Positions 50,166 through 62,407 of a DNA stretch of 64,000 nt are shown one piece after another; position 1 is the first letter of the stretch, and each line of letters opens with the position of its first letter. The DNA lies in contig JAJHTX010000007.1 in the NCBI GenBank assembly GCA_032164295.1, positions 310,001-374,000 of the forward strand, written 5' to 3'. The position numbers were made by a program, and so were the translations under genes. Below the pieces are notes generated by a model. The model searched no databases, had not been told where the DNA came from, and saw only the letters and a list, made by a program, of their open reading frames with translations. The DNA is from Inonotus obliquus. Taxonomy: Eukaryota; Basidiomycota; Agaricomycetes; Hymenochaetales; Hymenochaetaceae.

Positions 50166-51010
50166 CTACTTCACCAGTGGTCGGATGCCCATCCCTTGGT
50201 CCTTCAGGCTTCCCGTGTAGCTCTTTAATTCCTTCTCATACGCAGCTGGACCATTTATGGATAAGTCAACCAAGAAATATTAGATCCAATAATTCGACTC
50301 ACTTAATGGTTTATCATTCTCCAGCTTAGTCTTCTTTGCTGGAGAATCATCTGAAGGTTCTGGAGAAGGCTCAGTTGAAGGCGCACGACGCTTTCCTCTC
50401 TTTTTCTGATGAAAAGGTCATGTTAACGAACTGAATCCAACTAGTTGTTTATTACTCACAAATCGGTTCTCAAAGTTTCGTTTGCTGCTTCGCATGTCAG
50501 TGGCATTTCGTGCAAAATGGAGTGAGAAAAGGACATTACGCTTCGAGCTCAGCTTCTTTCTTCTTCTTCTCGTCTTCTTCCTGTTTACACGCTCAAGTGT
50601 CAGCAAAAACCTGCTACTAATGTCACCAAACTAGAAACAGACTAGAGGTAACCCGGAGGGACGAGAAAAGGAATTAGGGAAGATCAAAGGAGGAAAGAGC
50701 GTACTTTCTTGACACGCTGGAAACGATCCAAAAAGGAGCCGTCATTAGTGAAGATGTTGACCGGTTTTTGCTTATTATTATTTATGTGAGAGGAGGACTT
50801 TGAGCCTGAAGAAGGTGTGGGAGTCGAGGAGAGGCCTGGTGCAGGTGAAGGCGACGTGGCGGATCGCATAGAAGGTGTCGAATGGCCAGATACTTGAGGC
50901 AGGACGGGCGTAAGAGGGGTTGCCATTGCTACTGTCGCGGTTATTGTCAGTGTCGCCAGTTGATGTTGAGTGCTAGATGATGGCGAAGAGTCAAGTTGCA
51001 ATGCACCCAT
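50166..51010 (-). CDS. Small conserved basic/coiled fungal protein of unknown role
   Basis: The start is the ATG of MGALQLDSSPSSST. A Ser/Thr/Pro-rich N-terminus leads to NDGSFLDRFQRVKK, then (small exons) EEDEKKKKEAELEA, SSKRNFENRFKKRGKRRAPS, SPAKKTKLENDKPL, AAYEKELKSYTGSLKDQGMG and IRPLVK then TAG. The layout FLxRFxR...KKxEAE...FENRFKxRGKR...YEKELK recurs, from memory, in small uncharacterised basidiomycete proteins. It is probably nuclear, given KKRGKRR and PAKKTK. At least five exons are needed. Confidence 0.65.
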
Positions 51011-51553
51011 GGAAGGATAGAGAAGCTGCAAGCTGTCCCTGAGACAATAAAATTCTCACGCTAGCCGGCATTCAAACAAAACTCCGAGAATTCTGTTTTT
51101 AAAACCGGCATACACGTGATCCGAAGCATAAAATTCCGATGGGCCAGACGGCAACACGGTTGGGCTCTTACTATCACCTGCTCGTAATTCTTTCTACGGC
51201 ATATCGGCGCGTCGACAAAAACCTCCCTGCTTCCATGGGTCCGAGGGCATGCTAACGCGAGCTTAAGTTTTCTGGCGAATAACTACTTTCTCTTGCCATA
51301 CCATATACTGCCTTCCATCCATTAAACTGACGGCAATACAGTTCATTTTTCCGATCCACTGGACCTATTTTTGTTATCACCTCAGTCTTGGCCAAAGAAA
51401 TGGAATGGCTTCTTCAGCAAGCTTCTCGTGTCATGTGCGGAGGGCATCTAATCCATCGAGGAGGAAGACACCGGCATAAATGCGAGAGCTGCGGCACTTG
51501 GACTTTAGGGCATATCATTGTCTGTTACTTTCATCCCAACAATCCAGCTAAGG
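51011..51553. other. Intergenic, no gene seen
   Basis: This is about 0.54 kb between the small basic protein and the truncated transporter copy. A short frame at 51388-51573 has no support. Confidence 0.45.
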
Positions 51554-51820
51554 ATGGCAAATGGACAGTTTGACCCTTACCTTTCCCAGGCCTCTGGCTA
51601 TGCAATTATTCTTGGTGGTGGCTCTGAGTTTGCCATTGTCATGCTTATCCCCACCTGGCTCCAGTCCAAGTTTACAGGAATCTCCCCTTTTGAAAGTAAG
51701 CACGTAACGCTAAGCAAGAGTTTTTCGCTGATTCGTCTCCCACTCTCCAGACGAGGAGTTCTCCAGTGAGCAGAAACGTGAAGCCTGGATTAGTCCGATG
51801 TTCCGGTAACGGTCGCGTCG
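51554..51820 (+). pseudogene. Truncated N-terminal copy of the DUR3-type transporter
   Basis: MANGQFDPYLSQASGYAII...LQSKFTGISPFE repeats the first exon of the transporter at 52460 with few changes. After an intron comes DEEFSSEQKREAW, where the sister reads NEEFSSASRNVKPG: the reading frame is shifted and the copy ends within about 50 bp. Only about 70 of some 700 codons are left, so it is non-functional. Confidence 0.8.
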
Positions 51821-52459
51821 TTTATGCCATTCCCAAAAGTCCTCGTCTCGAAATAGTTTGCTGTTGGGTAGCAGATTGATCCCATCGCCTTTTGAGGCAT
51901 TTAAGCAATTCGTTTACTGGTATTGACCATGGTGCACGTTACGTCTTGTGTTCACTTCCAAGGCTGAAGCATGATTCATTGTCACTGGCAAAACCAAAAA
52001 AAATACCGGACGACACGTGATCTGGCTGCAAGAAAAAATCGGCAAACATGAACTCTCAGTTCCCGCCACTGCCTAGTCGTATACATCCTTCCTACTTTGA
52101 TTGGCCATCATGCAAAGTATACTCATTTCGCGCCTTTCTAACGAAAGGCCTCGTGCACTCGGTGTTGCCGGTTCTCCTTCCGCTACTCTATTGCCCTCCT
52201 TGTAGCTTCTGAAGCGGTTAAACCCCATATGCGAATGGTGTGTGTGAGGGAACACTGAATGAGGACTATTTTCATACGTTATCTATTATTCCTATCGCCG
52301 CTCACCCGCTCAAGACAATGGAAGTCACTTCTTTTGATTTCCGCACGCCAACTGTGGAGAAGACTATTATCAGTGGTCGGCGGAAAGATAAAAGAACAGC
52401 ATCGATTGAGCTTTGAGGCATGAGACCTCCTTCAATACGCCGCATCCTTTCAGCTAGCC
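51821..52459. other. Upstream region of the urea transporter, no gene seen
   Basis: This is about 0.64 kb of presumed promoter. A CACGTG site lies near 52015. A short minus-strand frame at 52073-52255 has no support. Confidence 0.45.
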
Positions 52460-55069
52460 ATGGCCAATGGACAGTTTGACTCTTACCTACCTCAGGCCTC
52501 GGGCTATGCTATTGTCCTTGGTGGCGGTTCCGCTTTCGCTATTCTCATGCTTATCATCAGTTGGCTTCAGTCTAAGTTTACGGAGATGTCCCCGTTTGAA
52601 AGTACGTAATACAAAGCTATATGTCTCCTAGCTAACATTGCCGTTATCTTCAGATGAGGAGTTCTCTAGTGCAAGTAGGAACGTGAAGCCTGGGCTTCTT
52701 TGCTCTGGTATTGTTAGTCATTATCGTTGCTGGAAGCGGTACGGGTGCTAATGAACATTTCAAGGTCTCGGCATGGACGTGGAGCGCTACTCTTATGGTT
52801 TCCTCACTCATTGCATATCAATTTGGTGTAGCAGGAGGATGGTGGTATGGAGTATGCGGAACGTGAGTAACTCTATGTTCCAGAGTCGAAGACTCGCTCA
52901 TGACCTTCTGAAGTGCGTCTATCATCGTATTCTCCGTTGTAGCATCCAAAGTCAAGGAGAATGCGAATGGAGCGAGGACGTTTCTCGAGATAGTTAGAGC
53001 ACGGTTCGGTACATCAGCTCATATCATGTTCCTAGTAAGCGGAAAGCTCCGACTTTGACCGGACCTTTTTGCTAACTCTCCAAGAAAGGTCTATGCCTTT
53101 TTCACATCTCTTATAGTGTCAGCAATTCTCCTCCTCGGAGGGAGCGCATCAATCTCAGCACTGACTGGGATGGATGTGAGAGCAGCTATCATGCTCCTTC
53201 CCGTTGGCGTCATTGCGTTTGTTATAGTCGGTGGACTCCGGAGCACATTCATCTCAGACTATACACATACGACAATTGTGTTCATCGTTATTTGGATATT
53301 TCTTTACACGGTACGTCCTTTGGTTCAATCCATAGAATATCCTTAATGCATCCCTCACAGGCTTTCGGATCTTCCGAACTGATAGGATCTCCATCTGCTC
53401 TTCATGCCCTCCTCGTAGAAGCTGCCAAAAGAGATCCAGTTGTCGGTAATCATGAAGGGTCTTACTTGACTTTCCGTTCCAAGCCTGGTTTTATATGTTC
53501 GTATCCTTATGTGCCCCTTCAATCATATGCTGTAAATCCTGACATACATTTGCAGATGGTGCAACATCAATTTCACTCGGCTTCTCTCAAGTCGTCCTCG
53601 ACCAATCCTATTGGCAACGCGCAATTGCATCGGAGCCAAGTGGTACGACACTGGCATACACCCTCGGAGGGCTGAGTTGGTTCAGCATTCCGCTCACATT
53701 TGGCACGACTATGGGCCTTACTGCCCGAGCTCTCCAATACAATCCGGTATTTCCGACTTATCCATTACCTCTCAGTGTGGAGCAGCAAGGCGCTGGACTG
53801 GTGGCTCCCGCAGCGGCTGTTGCTCTCCTTGGACGGTCTGGCGCGGTTTCTATGCTTATTATTACTTACATGGCTGTTACGTCTGCTTGCTCCGCGCAGC
53901 TAATCAGCGTGTCTTCTATTTTCACTTACGATATCTACCGGGTTAGTCCTCCCCCCTCTTTCATGGACTGAAAACTTGTCGAGCTGATACCCCCAACTTC
54001 AGACGTATTGGAGGCCGAAGGCAAGCCCCAAAGAGCTTCTCCGTGTCGCCCATGTTTGTGTTGCTGCATGGGGAGTCTGGATATCTCTATGGAGTCTTAT
54101 CCTCAACGCCGGGAATGTTGACATGAACTTCGTCTTTTGTGAGCGGTTCCATCTAGGCACCTTCCACTTTTTTGCTCGTCTGACACTCTTTGATGGCCAC
54201 CAGACTTCTGCGGAACTATAATCAGTGCCCCTATCTTACCAGTTATACTAATCGTCCTCTGGTCCAAGCTCTCTAGAGTAGCCGTCCTCGCCGGGTCCAT
54301 GTGTGGCACTGCAATAGGAATAATGGCGTGGCTCTTGACGTGTCGGCATGTCTATGGGGTACTCAACATCCAGACTCTCGTAGCAAATTATTCTGCTCTG
54401 GCAGGGAGCCTGGCTGGATTGTGCTCCGGCGCGATTATCACGGTGGGCTTGACGTACATCAAGCCGGATAATTACGACTTTAAAGGGATGCGGTCTAGTG
54501 CGTGCTAATTCTCTCATCTGCCCCCAGTTTCTTATGATCTACCATAGTCAAGCTGATACAGAACATCCACTCTGAACATGACGTTCTACCAACTACCCAG
54601 GTCCTAAATGTCACCGTAGACTCTGAGTCCGAATCAGAAAAGAAGAACAATGAGTCGTCAACGGTTGGACACCTACAGGAACACGAGCTTCGTACTACTC
54701 ATAGTAGTACTTACGAAGACGGAGACGACTCGGATGTGCCAGCATCGCAACGAGCGGGTGTCAAACGCGCATTCTATATATCATCGACTCTCATTGTCAT
54801 CATCGCCATCCTAATCCCTATCCCACTTGGAGCGAGCACGTATATTTTCTCGCCGGCCTTCTTTACGGGGTGGATGATTATGGCTATGGTACGTAGTCCA
54901 TTGATTAGAGTCGATGCGCTGATGTGACGTTCTTTATTCTTCCTTCGCTCAGATTTGGTCCTTCCTGGCTGGCTTTTGCTGTATCATTCTCCCTGTTTGG
55001 GAGAGTCGAGTTGCGCTCGGACGAATTTGTGCTGGAGTTGTTAATATGGTGAAGCACAGACAAAATTAA
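52460..55069 (+). CDS. DUR3: DUR3-type urea/polyamine transporter (SSS family)
   Basis: This is a plasma-membrane sodium:solute symporter-family carrier that takes up urea in fungi. MANGQFDSYLPQASGYAIVLGGG starts helix 1. Spliced exons then give NEEFSSASRNVKPGLLCSGI, VSAWTWSATLMVSSLIAYQFG, GGWWYGVCGT, ASIIVFSVVASKVKENANGA, RTFLEIVRARFGTSAHIMF, LLLGGSASISALTGMD, LPVGVIAFVIVGGLRSTFISD, SLGFSQVVLDQSYWQRAIAS, GLSWFSIPLTFGTTMGLTA, ITYMAVTSACSAQLISVSSI and WKLSRVAVLAG-like sequence. It ends VVNMVKHRQN then TAA. These are classic DUR3 signatures. The length is about 690 residues, normal for the family, and no break was found. Confidence 0.9.
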
Positions 55070-55795
55070 CTCGGCTTTCGAGGCAATCGATCCTGCGGAA
55101 AAAGTGTTTGACAGCTATGATTTAGTGTAGTAGTAGTGCTTTTACATAGATATAAAATCAAGATAGATGGTTTTTGAAGATCAAAGGTCTGAGGCGATGA
55201 GTGTTATGGCGTGGATACTATAAATTATAATTAGACCTCTCTTTTTCCAATCACATCACGTGGTCGTCGGAGCATCACGGTCACAGCACCGCAGATGTGC
55301 ACTGACCACTATGTTCGCAGCGGCACTCCCATGTAGTGTTACGAGGCGCCGTGTTCTCCGTCTTGGACTTAATTGACCCTAGCTTCCTGACTTCCGCCTT
55401 GTTTCTCTGGGTTGGGTACATGGGCTCATTTGTCCATTGAATTCTGTGCCAAGATAAAGTGTTTACCGAAACCCATGAGTCAACGAGATTAGTCATCAGT
55501 ATGGTCTGCATCGACCTTCTCTAACACGGCTAACATGGAAAATAAGTTAGTCGATCCCCAAGCACCTCTTTCTGCGTTCTACTACTCGTTGTCCCGTCTA
55601 GAACATAGCTAATGAGTCAGGAAACTCTCTCCGAATGCACTCTATCCCGCGATCAGTGCGCACTCTATTCTGGTCTCGCTGAATATCGCCGCTACTCGTG
55701 ACCTTGAAAGAAGCTTCTTCAATCGCAATGTCGCACGATGCCTTGGACTATCCTTCGGCTATCATGAGCGTTCACCTCTTTTCTCACTTACCACC
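55070..55795. other. Intergenic, no gene seen
   Basis: This is about 0.73 kb. A CACGTG lies near 55257. A minus-strand frame (55281-55511) lacks motifs. Confidence 0.45.
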
Positions 55796-58009
55796 ATGTA
55801 TACTCTCCTTGCTTCAGTACTCGTTGCAGTCTATGTCCTGAAACGCATATACGTGTTTGCTAAAGCACAATTGGTCAATCATCTCAATACTTCCACCTAA
55901 GTTCCGTCTGTTCTAACATACATTCTGTTATCTCGGTCGAATAGATCCATGACAAGCGCCTACCTTGCTTGATAACACCTATTCCGCCGGTGTCCGTCCC
56001 TGGGGCAATTCTACCAAGGTCACCATTCCACCGAGGGCTGGAATTCAGCTGGGATGAAAGAAAATCGCGTAAGAAAAGGATTACATACTAACTTGCACGA
56101 TCCCTCTTGGAAAACCTTGTAGCTGACCCATGCGATTTTGACAGTATACAAAGACGCAAACTTGAAAACAATCGCCGTCGTCCCAACTTTCCTTGGGAAG
56201 GATGTACTACACACGTCCAGTATTCAGGTCTTCCATCAAATCCTTGGCTTAAACGCACCGTTCAAGAAACCAGACATGCGTATCCTAGAGTATGTTTTAC
56301 CTTACCCTGTTCACTTGTGTCCTGAAACTCAATTCTGAACTGTTTAGCATACTGGGAGTAAACGTCGTAACGACCGAAGGGGATGTATGGAGAAGACACA
56401 GACGTATAACTGCTCCGGCCTTTAACCATGCCACATATCGAAATGTCTGGGAAACGACGGCGAAGGTGTATGAGGATATGCTGAATCAAGAAGGATGGCT
56501 TCATGTCGATGAAACTCGCCAAACAGATTTCAACCGTATTACACACAAGGCAAGCAGGACCGCATGCTCCATAATGAGTAAACCAAGACATTGATTTCAA
56601 ATCGCTATTTAGCTTGCCCTCTTCCTAATCGCAATTGTCGGCTTCAATATTCCCATGTCCTGGTCGGAGCCTCCACGAAACGAAAAGGGAAGACTGTCTG
56701 TACAATCGATGATTTTCGAAGTCGCGTCGTTTATCTTAGAGAGAAGCCAGCTTCCCAGATGGTCCTACTTGCTAGGCATCAAGAAATTGAGGGCCATAGA
56801 TGAGGCGTATACGACGTTCGAGAAATTTATGCACGAACGTATTGCGGAGCGTGAAGCACAGCTGAAAAAGATACGTGCTTTAGATGACCAGAACGATGAG
56901 GTCATGGCCGAGAGCATCAGAGATGTGTTTGGGCGACTTGTGAATGCGCGACTCTCGGATGGAAAGCTCACTTTATCAGATGAGGAGATTATCGGGAATT
57001 GCTTCATCTTCGTTCGTCCTATCATTATTGTAGTGAGATATGCGATGCTAATGCTCATCTCAACTTACATAGACGTTTGCGGGACACGGTAAGAGTGGCT
57101 CTGGATCGCAATTAACGCAGAGCTCATCATCGCCACAGAGACAACGGCGAATACTCTAGCCGCGGCACTGTGCCTTCTCGCTATAAACCCTGATAAACAA
57201 GAGTGGGTATACAAGTCGATCAAGTCAGTTGTTGGAGACAGGAGCCCAGTAAGTATAATTCGAGTCATGCGGGAATGGAGATATCCTAACTTGTTCAAGA
57301 CGTTCGAGGATTTCGACGCTTTGAATGGTGTTTTAGCATGCTTTTATGAAGCTCTCCGAATGTTCCGTACGCGTCTTCCGTGATTGTTCTCCTGTGTCAC
57401 AAATTGACAATCATCGATGTAGCTGCGGCCTATATGATGGCAAGAGTAGCAGCAAAGGATTTGACTCTCTCCATACCCCGGCGAGATAATCCTGCGATCG
57501 TAGAGCAGCTATTCGTGAGGGAAGGTACTTCAATTGTACTAGACATAATTGGAATGAGTAACTATCTCAATCTTATGTCGGACACTGTTCTCCCATCCGC
57601 TGATTTTGCACCTCTCTCTTCTGTTGCAGTGTACGACCAACAAACTTTCCCAGAACCAGAATCATTCAAGCCGGAGCGTTGGGTGAACTCCGGAAAATCC
57701 GGAGGAGCCACTCACGCAACATCTATCACAAAGGATACGGAAGCTGGGGAGGTTACTGCATCGTCGTCTGCGAGCTCCCTCGAGGGATTCATCGGATTCT
57801 CCTTTGGACCTCGTACCTGCCTCGGACACAAATTTGCCAAGGTCGAGGCTGTAGCATTCCTCACGCTCTTGCTCCGCGAGTGGCGAGTTGAGCCTGTGCT
57901 GAAGGTCGGAGAGACGCGAGAAGCCTGGAAAGCGAGAGTGCTTGATCCGACGGTGAAGATGACCTTGTCCGTGATGGGCGCACCTCTAAAGCTTGTCCGG
58001 CGCAAATGA
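55796..58009 (+). CDS. Cytochrome P450 monooxygenase
   Basis: This is a membrane-anchored heme monooxygenase; the substrate is unknown. The start ATG gives MYTLLASVLVAVYVLKRIYVF, an ER anchor. Later exons show LGVNVVTTEGDVWRRHRRI, the I-helix GHETTANTLA, the ExxR in FYEALRMFP, then (after removing a 63-bp intron) PAAYMMARVAAKDLTL, FPEPESFKPERW and the heme loop FSFGPRTCLGHKFA with the axial Cys. It ends PLKLVRRK then TGA. The VTTEGD...HRR and LKLVRRK features fit a large Agaricomycete P450 group. In the plain reading of exon 1, codon 35 (55898-55900) is TAA where the tandem copy has CAA, so the first donor site must lie upstream or the N-terminus is damaged. Confidence 0.75.
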
Positions 58010-58660
58010 ATGGTGATTGAGTTTCTTGACTGCTAGTTTGTTTATTGATAGGACTTTGTCATGTCATGCAATCACAGGTGAACTTAATAATCTGTATGAC
58101 TCTTGAGAACCTCTGTGAGATCCAGATCGGTGCGGCAGTCATCATTAGCTAGTCAGAAAAAAACAATGGCTAAGAAGAGACTTATCACTACTAAGTAGAC
58201 GTCGCATTGGCCACTGATCCGATCGCGGTATTCATTTCCTATTTCAGTATATCATCCGCCAAACAGCGCCCACATTCAGAGTCCGAGTTTTGTCGAGGTG
58301 TGGCTATGCTCCTCCTCTCACTCGTGCGTTGGTTTGCATGTTACTATATTACCACAATCATCAATCAACCAATCAAACTTGAGCTGGGCCAGGGTAAGTA
58401 ACAGGGTAATGTTTCCCCGAACTTACGAACCTGAAGCAACTTCATGGTTTTCAATCTTAGCCACTTCACCCGATATCAGCGCGCATCCTATTCCGGACTT
58501 CGCTTATGGATTTCAAGTGGAGGCGAGTTGGCTTGGATAACGAATGACCAGCGACCAAGCTTGGTAAAACGGAATGTCGTCCGTTCGGTGTCTCCGACTA
58601 ACATGAGCTTCATTACTGTTCACCACCTCCGTCAACCTCCATCCACGTTTTACCACCGCC
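58010..58660. other. Intergenic between tandem P450 copies
   Basis: This is about 0.65 kb. The last part resembles the leader before the first P450, consistent with tandem duplication. No gene was seen. Confidence 0.5.
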
Positions 58661-60781
58661 ATGTACACTCTCGCTGTGGCACTTGTCGCAGTCTATGTCG
58701 CAAAACGCATATACGTATTCGTTAAAGCACAATCGGACAATTATCTCAGTACTTCCGCCCAAGTTCCGTCTATTCTAACATATATAGATGCATGACAAGC
58801 GCCTACCTTGCTTGATAACACCTATTCCGCCGGTGTACATCCCTGGGGCAATTATACCAAGGTCACCTTTCCACCGAGGGCTGGAGTCCAGCTGAGATGA
58901 AAGAAAATCGCGTAAGAAAAAGATTGCATACTAACATGCACGATTCCTCTCGGAAAATCTTGTAGCTGACCCCATTCAATTCCGACAGTATACAAAGACG
59001 CAGAGTTGAAAACAATCACGGTCTTTCCGACTTTGTTAGAGAGCGAAGCACTGTATACGAGCAGCATTCCAGTCTTCAATCAGGTCAATTGGTGTGAACT
59101 CATCATTCACGAAAGCAGACATAGGTGTTTTAGACTTTGTTTTTACTCGACCCTCTTCGCCTGTGTCCTGAAGCTCAATTCCGCCGCCGGGTTATTTAGC
59201 ATAATGGGAGTAAACGTCTGTCGTGTCTGCAGTAGGGTATGTATGGAGAAGGCATAGACGTACAACTGACCGTCCTTTGACCATGCTACATACCGAAATG
59301 TATGGGAAACGACCAAGAGAGTGTATGATGATATGCTGAAAGAAGAAGGGTGCTACATGTTGATGAAACACGCCCAACGGACTTCAATCGAATTACACAC
59401 AAGGTGAGCAAGAGCTTACCTTATTACTGATGAACCAAGGCATTGATTTCCTTTCATCTTCCAGCTAGCTCTATTCTTGATCGCAATTGTCGCATTCAAC
59501 ATTCCGATGTCATGGTTAGAACCTCAACGAGATGAAAAGGGCCGACTGTCTATGCAAGCGATGTTCTTCGAAGTCTCGTCGTCCTTGATGGCGGAGAGTC
59601 AGCTTCTTAAATGGTCTTACTCGCTGGGCTTCAGGAAGCTGAAGCTCATAAATGAGGCGTACAAGCAGTTCGAGACATTTATGCATGAAAGTATCGCGGA
59701 ACGTGAAGCACAGTCGAAAGAGATACGTGCTATGGATGAAGGGAATGGCGAGGCCGTCGCTGAGAGTATCAAAGACATGTTCGGCCGGCTCGTAAACGCG
59801 CGACTTTCGGATGGAAAGCTCGCTTTGTCTGACGAAGAGATAATTGGAAACTGCTTCATCTTTGTTCGTCCCTTAAGGACGAGTCATGCGATACGCAGTG
59901 CTGATCCTCATCCCAACAGATGTTTGCGGGACACGGTAAGAGTACCCCTGGATCGCGTATATAACCGTACTCATATTCATCGTAGAGACAACGGCGAATA
60001 CTCTAGCCGCTGCGCTGTGTCCTCTTGCAATAAATCCTGATAAGCAAGAATGGGTGTACAACTCGATCAAGTTCGCTATTGGAGACAGGACACCGGTAAG
60101 TACGATTCGTGTCGTGAATATGTACGGACCTTCTGACTTGTTCAAGACGTTTGAAGAACTCGATGCTCTGAATGGTGATCTGGCGTGCTTTTACGAGGCT
60201 CTCCGAATGTTCCGTATGCCTCTTCCGTGATTGTTCCTCCGTGTCACAAATTGACAATCATCAATGTAGCTGCGGCTTTCATGATGTCTAGAGTCGCGAC
60301 GAAAGATACTACTCTCTAAATTCCCCGGCGAGATAATCCTGAAATAGTGGAGCAGCTACTTATTCGCGAAGGAAGGCGCTTCAGTCAGGCTGGACTTTAT
60401 TGGAATGTTTTACGACCCACAAACTTTCCCAGAACCAGAATGTTATAAGCCAGAGCGTTGGGTGAACTCCGGAAAATTCGGAGGAGCCGCTCACGCATCA
60501 TCTATCACGAATGACACGGAAGCCGGGGAGGTTTCTGCATCGTCGTCTGCGAGCTCCCTCGAGGAATTCATCGGATTCTCCTTTGGAGTTTGGACCTCGC
60601 ACTCGTCTTGGACACAAATTTGCCAAGGTCGAAGCGGTAGCATTCCTGACGCATTTGATCCGCGAGTGGCGAATTAGGTTGGAGAGACGCAAGAAGCTTG
60701 GAAGGCTAGGGTTTTTGATCCAAAGTGATGGTGACATTGTTCATAAAGGAGGCACCCTTGAAGCTTGTTCGGCGTAAATAA
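58661..60781 (+). pseudogene. Decayed tandem copy of the cytochrome P450
   Basis: It starts MYTLAVALVAVYVAKRIYVF and follows the upstream P450 along its whole length, but it has several lesions. A one-base loss lies near 59350 (GGGTGCTAC against GGATGGCTTC). A TAA at 60317-60319 replaces the TCC of TLSIP. A 7-bp duplication (GTTTGGA, 60588-60594) shifts the frame inside the heme loop. The axial Cys codon TGC has become CGT (Arg) at 60604-60606. It cannot bind heme as a P450 and is a pseudogene. Long open stretches (59477-60040) still remain, so the decay is fairly recent. Confidence 0.88.
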
Positions 60782-61243
60782 TTAGTAGGCTGTTGTTTGA
60801 TAGGACCTTGCTAAGCATGCCATGCGACCCCAAAGGACTTGATAAGCTGCGTGTCTTTGTTAGAGCCGGATTGGTGTATCAATATCAATATCAAAGCGCA
60901 AAAAACAAATACCAAAGAGTCGTTACACGTGATGCGGGATATTCTTCCGCGATTGGTTGACGGGCCGAGAAAACAGTGCAGGGGCGCCGCTCGTCGCCGT
61001 TGGCGACTGGACGAATCAGACGACCGTCGGATGCTGTTATTATAGATCATAGGACAGTCGACTCCCATCGCCCCCTCTTAACACTGATGGCAAGCTCATC
61101 TTTCCTTCATCCCTCCTCATCTTCTGGTTCTTGACCCGCCACCAGCACCCATTCATTCCTCTTGGCCTTTGCCTGGTGCAAATCAATCTACTCCCTTATT
61201 CGATTTGTTTGGTGGTTTTTTCTTTCATTTTGATTGAGATTCG
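60782..61243. other. Intergenic upstream of the PPxY membrane protein
   Basis: This is 0.46 kb. A CT-rich stretch precedes the ATG, as in many basidiomycete promoters. Nothing else was seen. Confidence 0.5.
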
Positions 61244-62407
61244 ATGGCGTCGATCGCCAATACTCCCGCGCAAGTTCCGTCGACGAGCTCGGATGCATCC
61301 ACGTCGGAGGAAAGGCGACCTCAGGCGGGTCCATTACCTCGAAAGCGAGGGGAGTTGGGTTATCGGGAGAGTATTGATGGGGGGAATAGAGAGGACAACA
61401 CGAGCGGGGACAGCGTGACACATCTACCTCCGCGTCACCCTGCAGATAGGGATGTTGAAGCGGCGCCAGCCCCTCCAGACGAAGGTAGCGCGCAGAATCC
61501 GGGATCGCACGACGTTGTGCCATCTGCTGCTACCACTGCATCCGGTACATCAGCATCTACTAATGCAGATGCGTCGTCGACGCACAAGCCTCCAAAACGC
61601 GGCGCGTTTCTATCCCGATTCGACCTACGTCCACTCCTGAAGAAGAGAAAAGTCGGTGGTGTCGCGCTTGGTACTGTCCTCCGTCTCATATTCCAAATCA
61701 CCGCGTTCGGTGGTACCATCGCCTTGTGGGTCGTCGTCACCCGAGTGCTCGCCGTCTCTCCGAGCAACGACAGACCTGCAACTGGTAATGAATCACCCGG
61801 GGAACCTCCTTCGAGCTCCGGCCAAGTTCTTGGTAGTTCTGCAACGATATTTCTCCATGTCTCCTTCGCTATCGTGTCCTTGGTGCAGCTTCTGTTTCTC
61901 GAACGGTGCATATTCTTTGTCCGCGCGCAGAGATATGCTCATATGCATCATGGTGCTTCTCTCCCTACCCATTCGCGTGGTGGCTCAGGCAACGGTTCAT
62001 CGGGCGGTGTAGCAAGTCTGTCCATGTCTCTGGCCCCGTGGAACCGGCCCCCGCTTCCTACCTACGCTGCTGCGCTTGCACAAAGCGGTGTAGGCACTGG
62101 TGATGTCGAAGACAACATTATCGCCATCCCACCGCCACCAGCATATGGTCATACTCGGGGTAGCACACTCCTTCTCGCCGGATTCATGCCCAACAATATT
62201 CGGCGACCAGCTTCACAGTATTCCTCTCGTAGTCGACCGAACTCGCAAGCATCTCGCCTATCTCGGCCAGTTAGTTATCGTAGTACCGACGAGGAGTGGG
62301 AACAGAGATGTGACGCAGAACGAGCTCTTCGCCTGGCGGAAACTCTCGACAGACTGGAAAATTCTGCGCAGCAGCCCTCGACAACTTCCGAACGAGCCTC
62401 TCGTTGA
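61244..62407 (+). CDS. Conserved two-TM membrane protein with PPxY motif
   Basis: This single-exon gene encodes 387 residues. A disordered N-terminus is followed by SRFDLRPLLKKRKV and two hydrophobic helices: VLRLIFQITAFGGTIALWVVV and SSATIFLHVSFAIVSLVQLLF. A cytosolic-type tail follows with APWNRPPLPTYAAALAQSG, GTGDVEDNIIAIPPPPAYGH and TRGSTLLLAGFMPN. The PPPPAY site fits a PPxY ligand for WW domains, as in Rsp5/Nedd4 adaptors. From memory, the NRPPLPTYAAAL...PPPPAYG...TRGSTLLLAGF block recurs in Agaricomycete proteins of unknown function. The adaptor role is an inference. Confidence 0.75.
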   Translation: MASIANTPAQVPSTSSDASTSEERRPQAGPLPRKRGELGYRESIDGGNREDNTSGDSVTHLPPRHPADRDVEAAPAPPDEGSAQNPGSHDVVPSAATTASGTSASTNADASSTHKPPKRGAFLSRFDLRPLLKKRKVGGVALGTVLRLIFQITAFGGTIALWVVVTRVLAVSPSNDRPATGNESPGEPPSSSGQVLGSSATIFLHVSFAIVSLVQLLFLERCIFFVRAQRYAHMHHGASLPTHSRGGSGNGSSGGVASLSMSLAPWNRPPLPTYAAALAQSGVGTGDVEDNIIAIPPPPAYGHTRGSTLLLAGFMPNNIRRPASQYSSRSRPNSQASRLSRPVSYRSTDEEWEQRCDAERALRLAETLDRLENSAQQPSTTSERASR

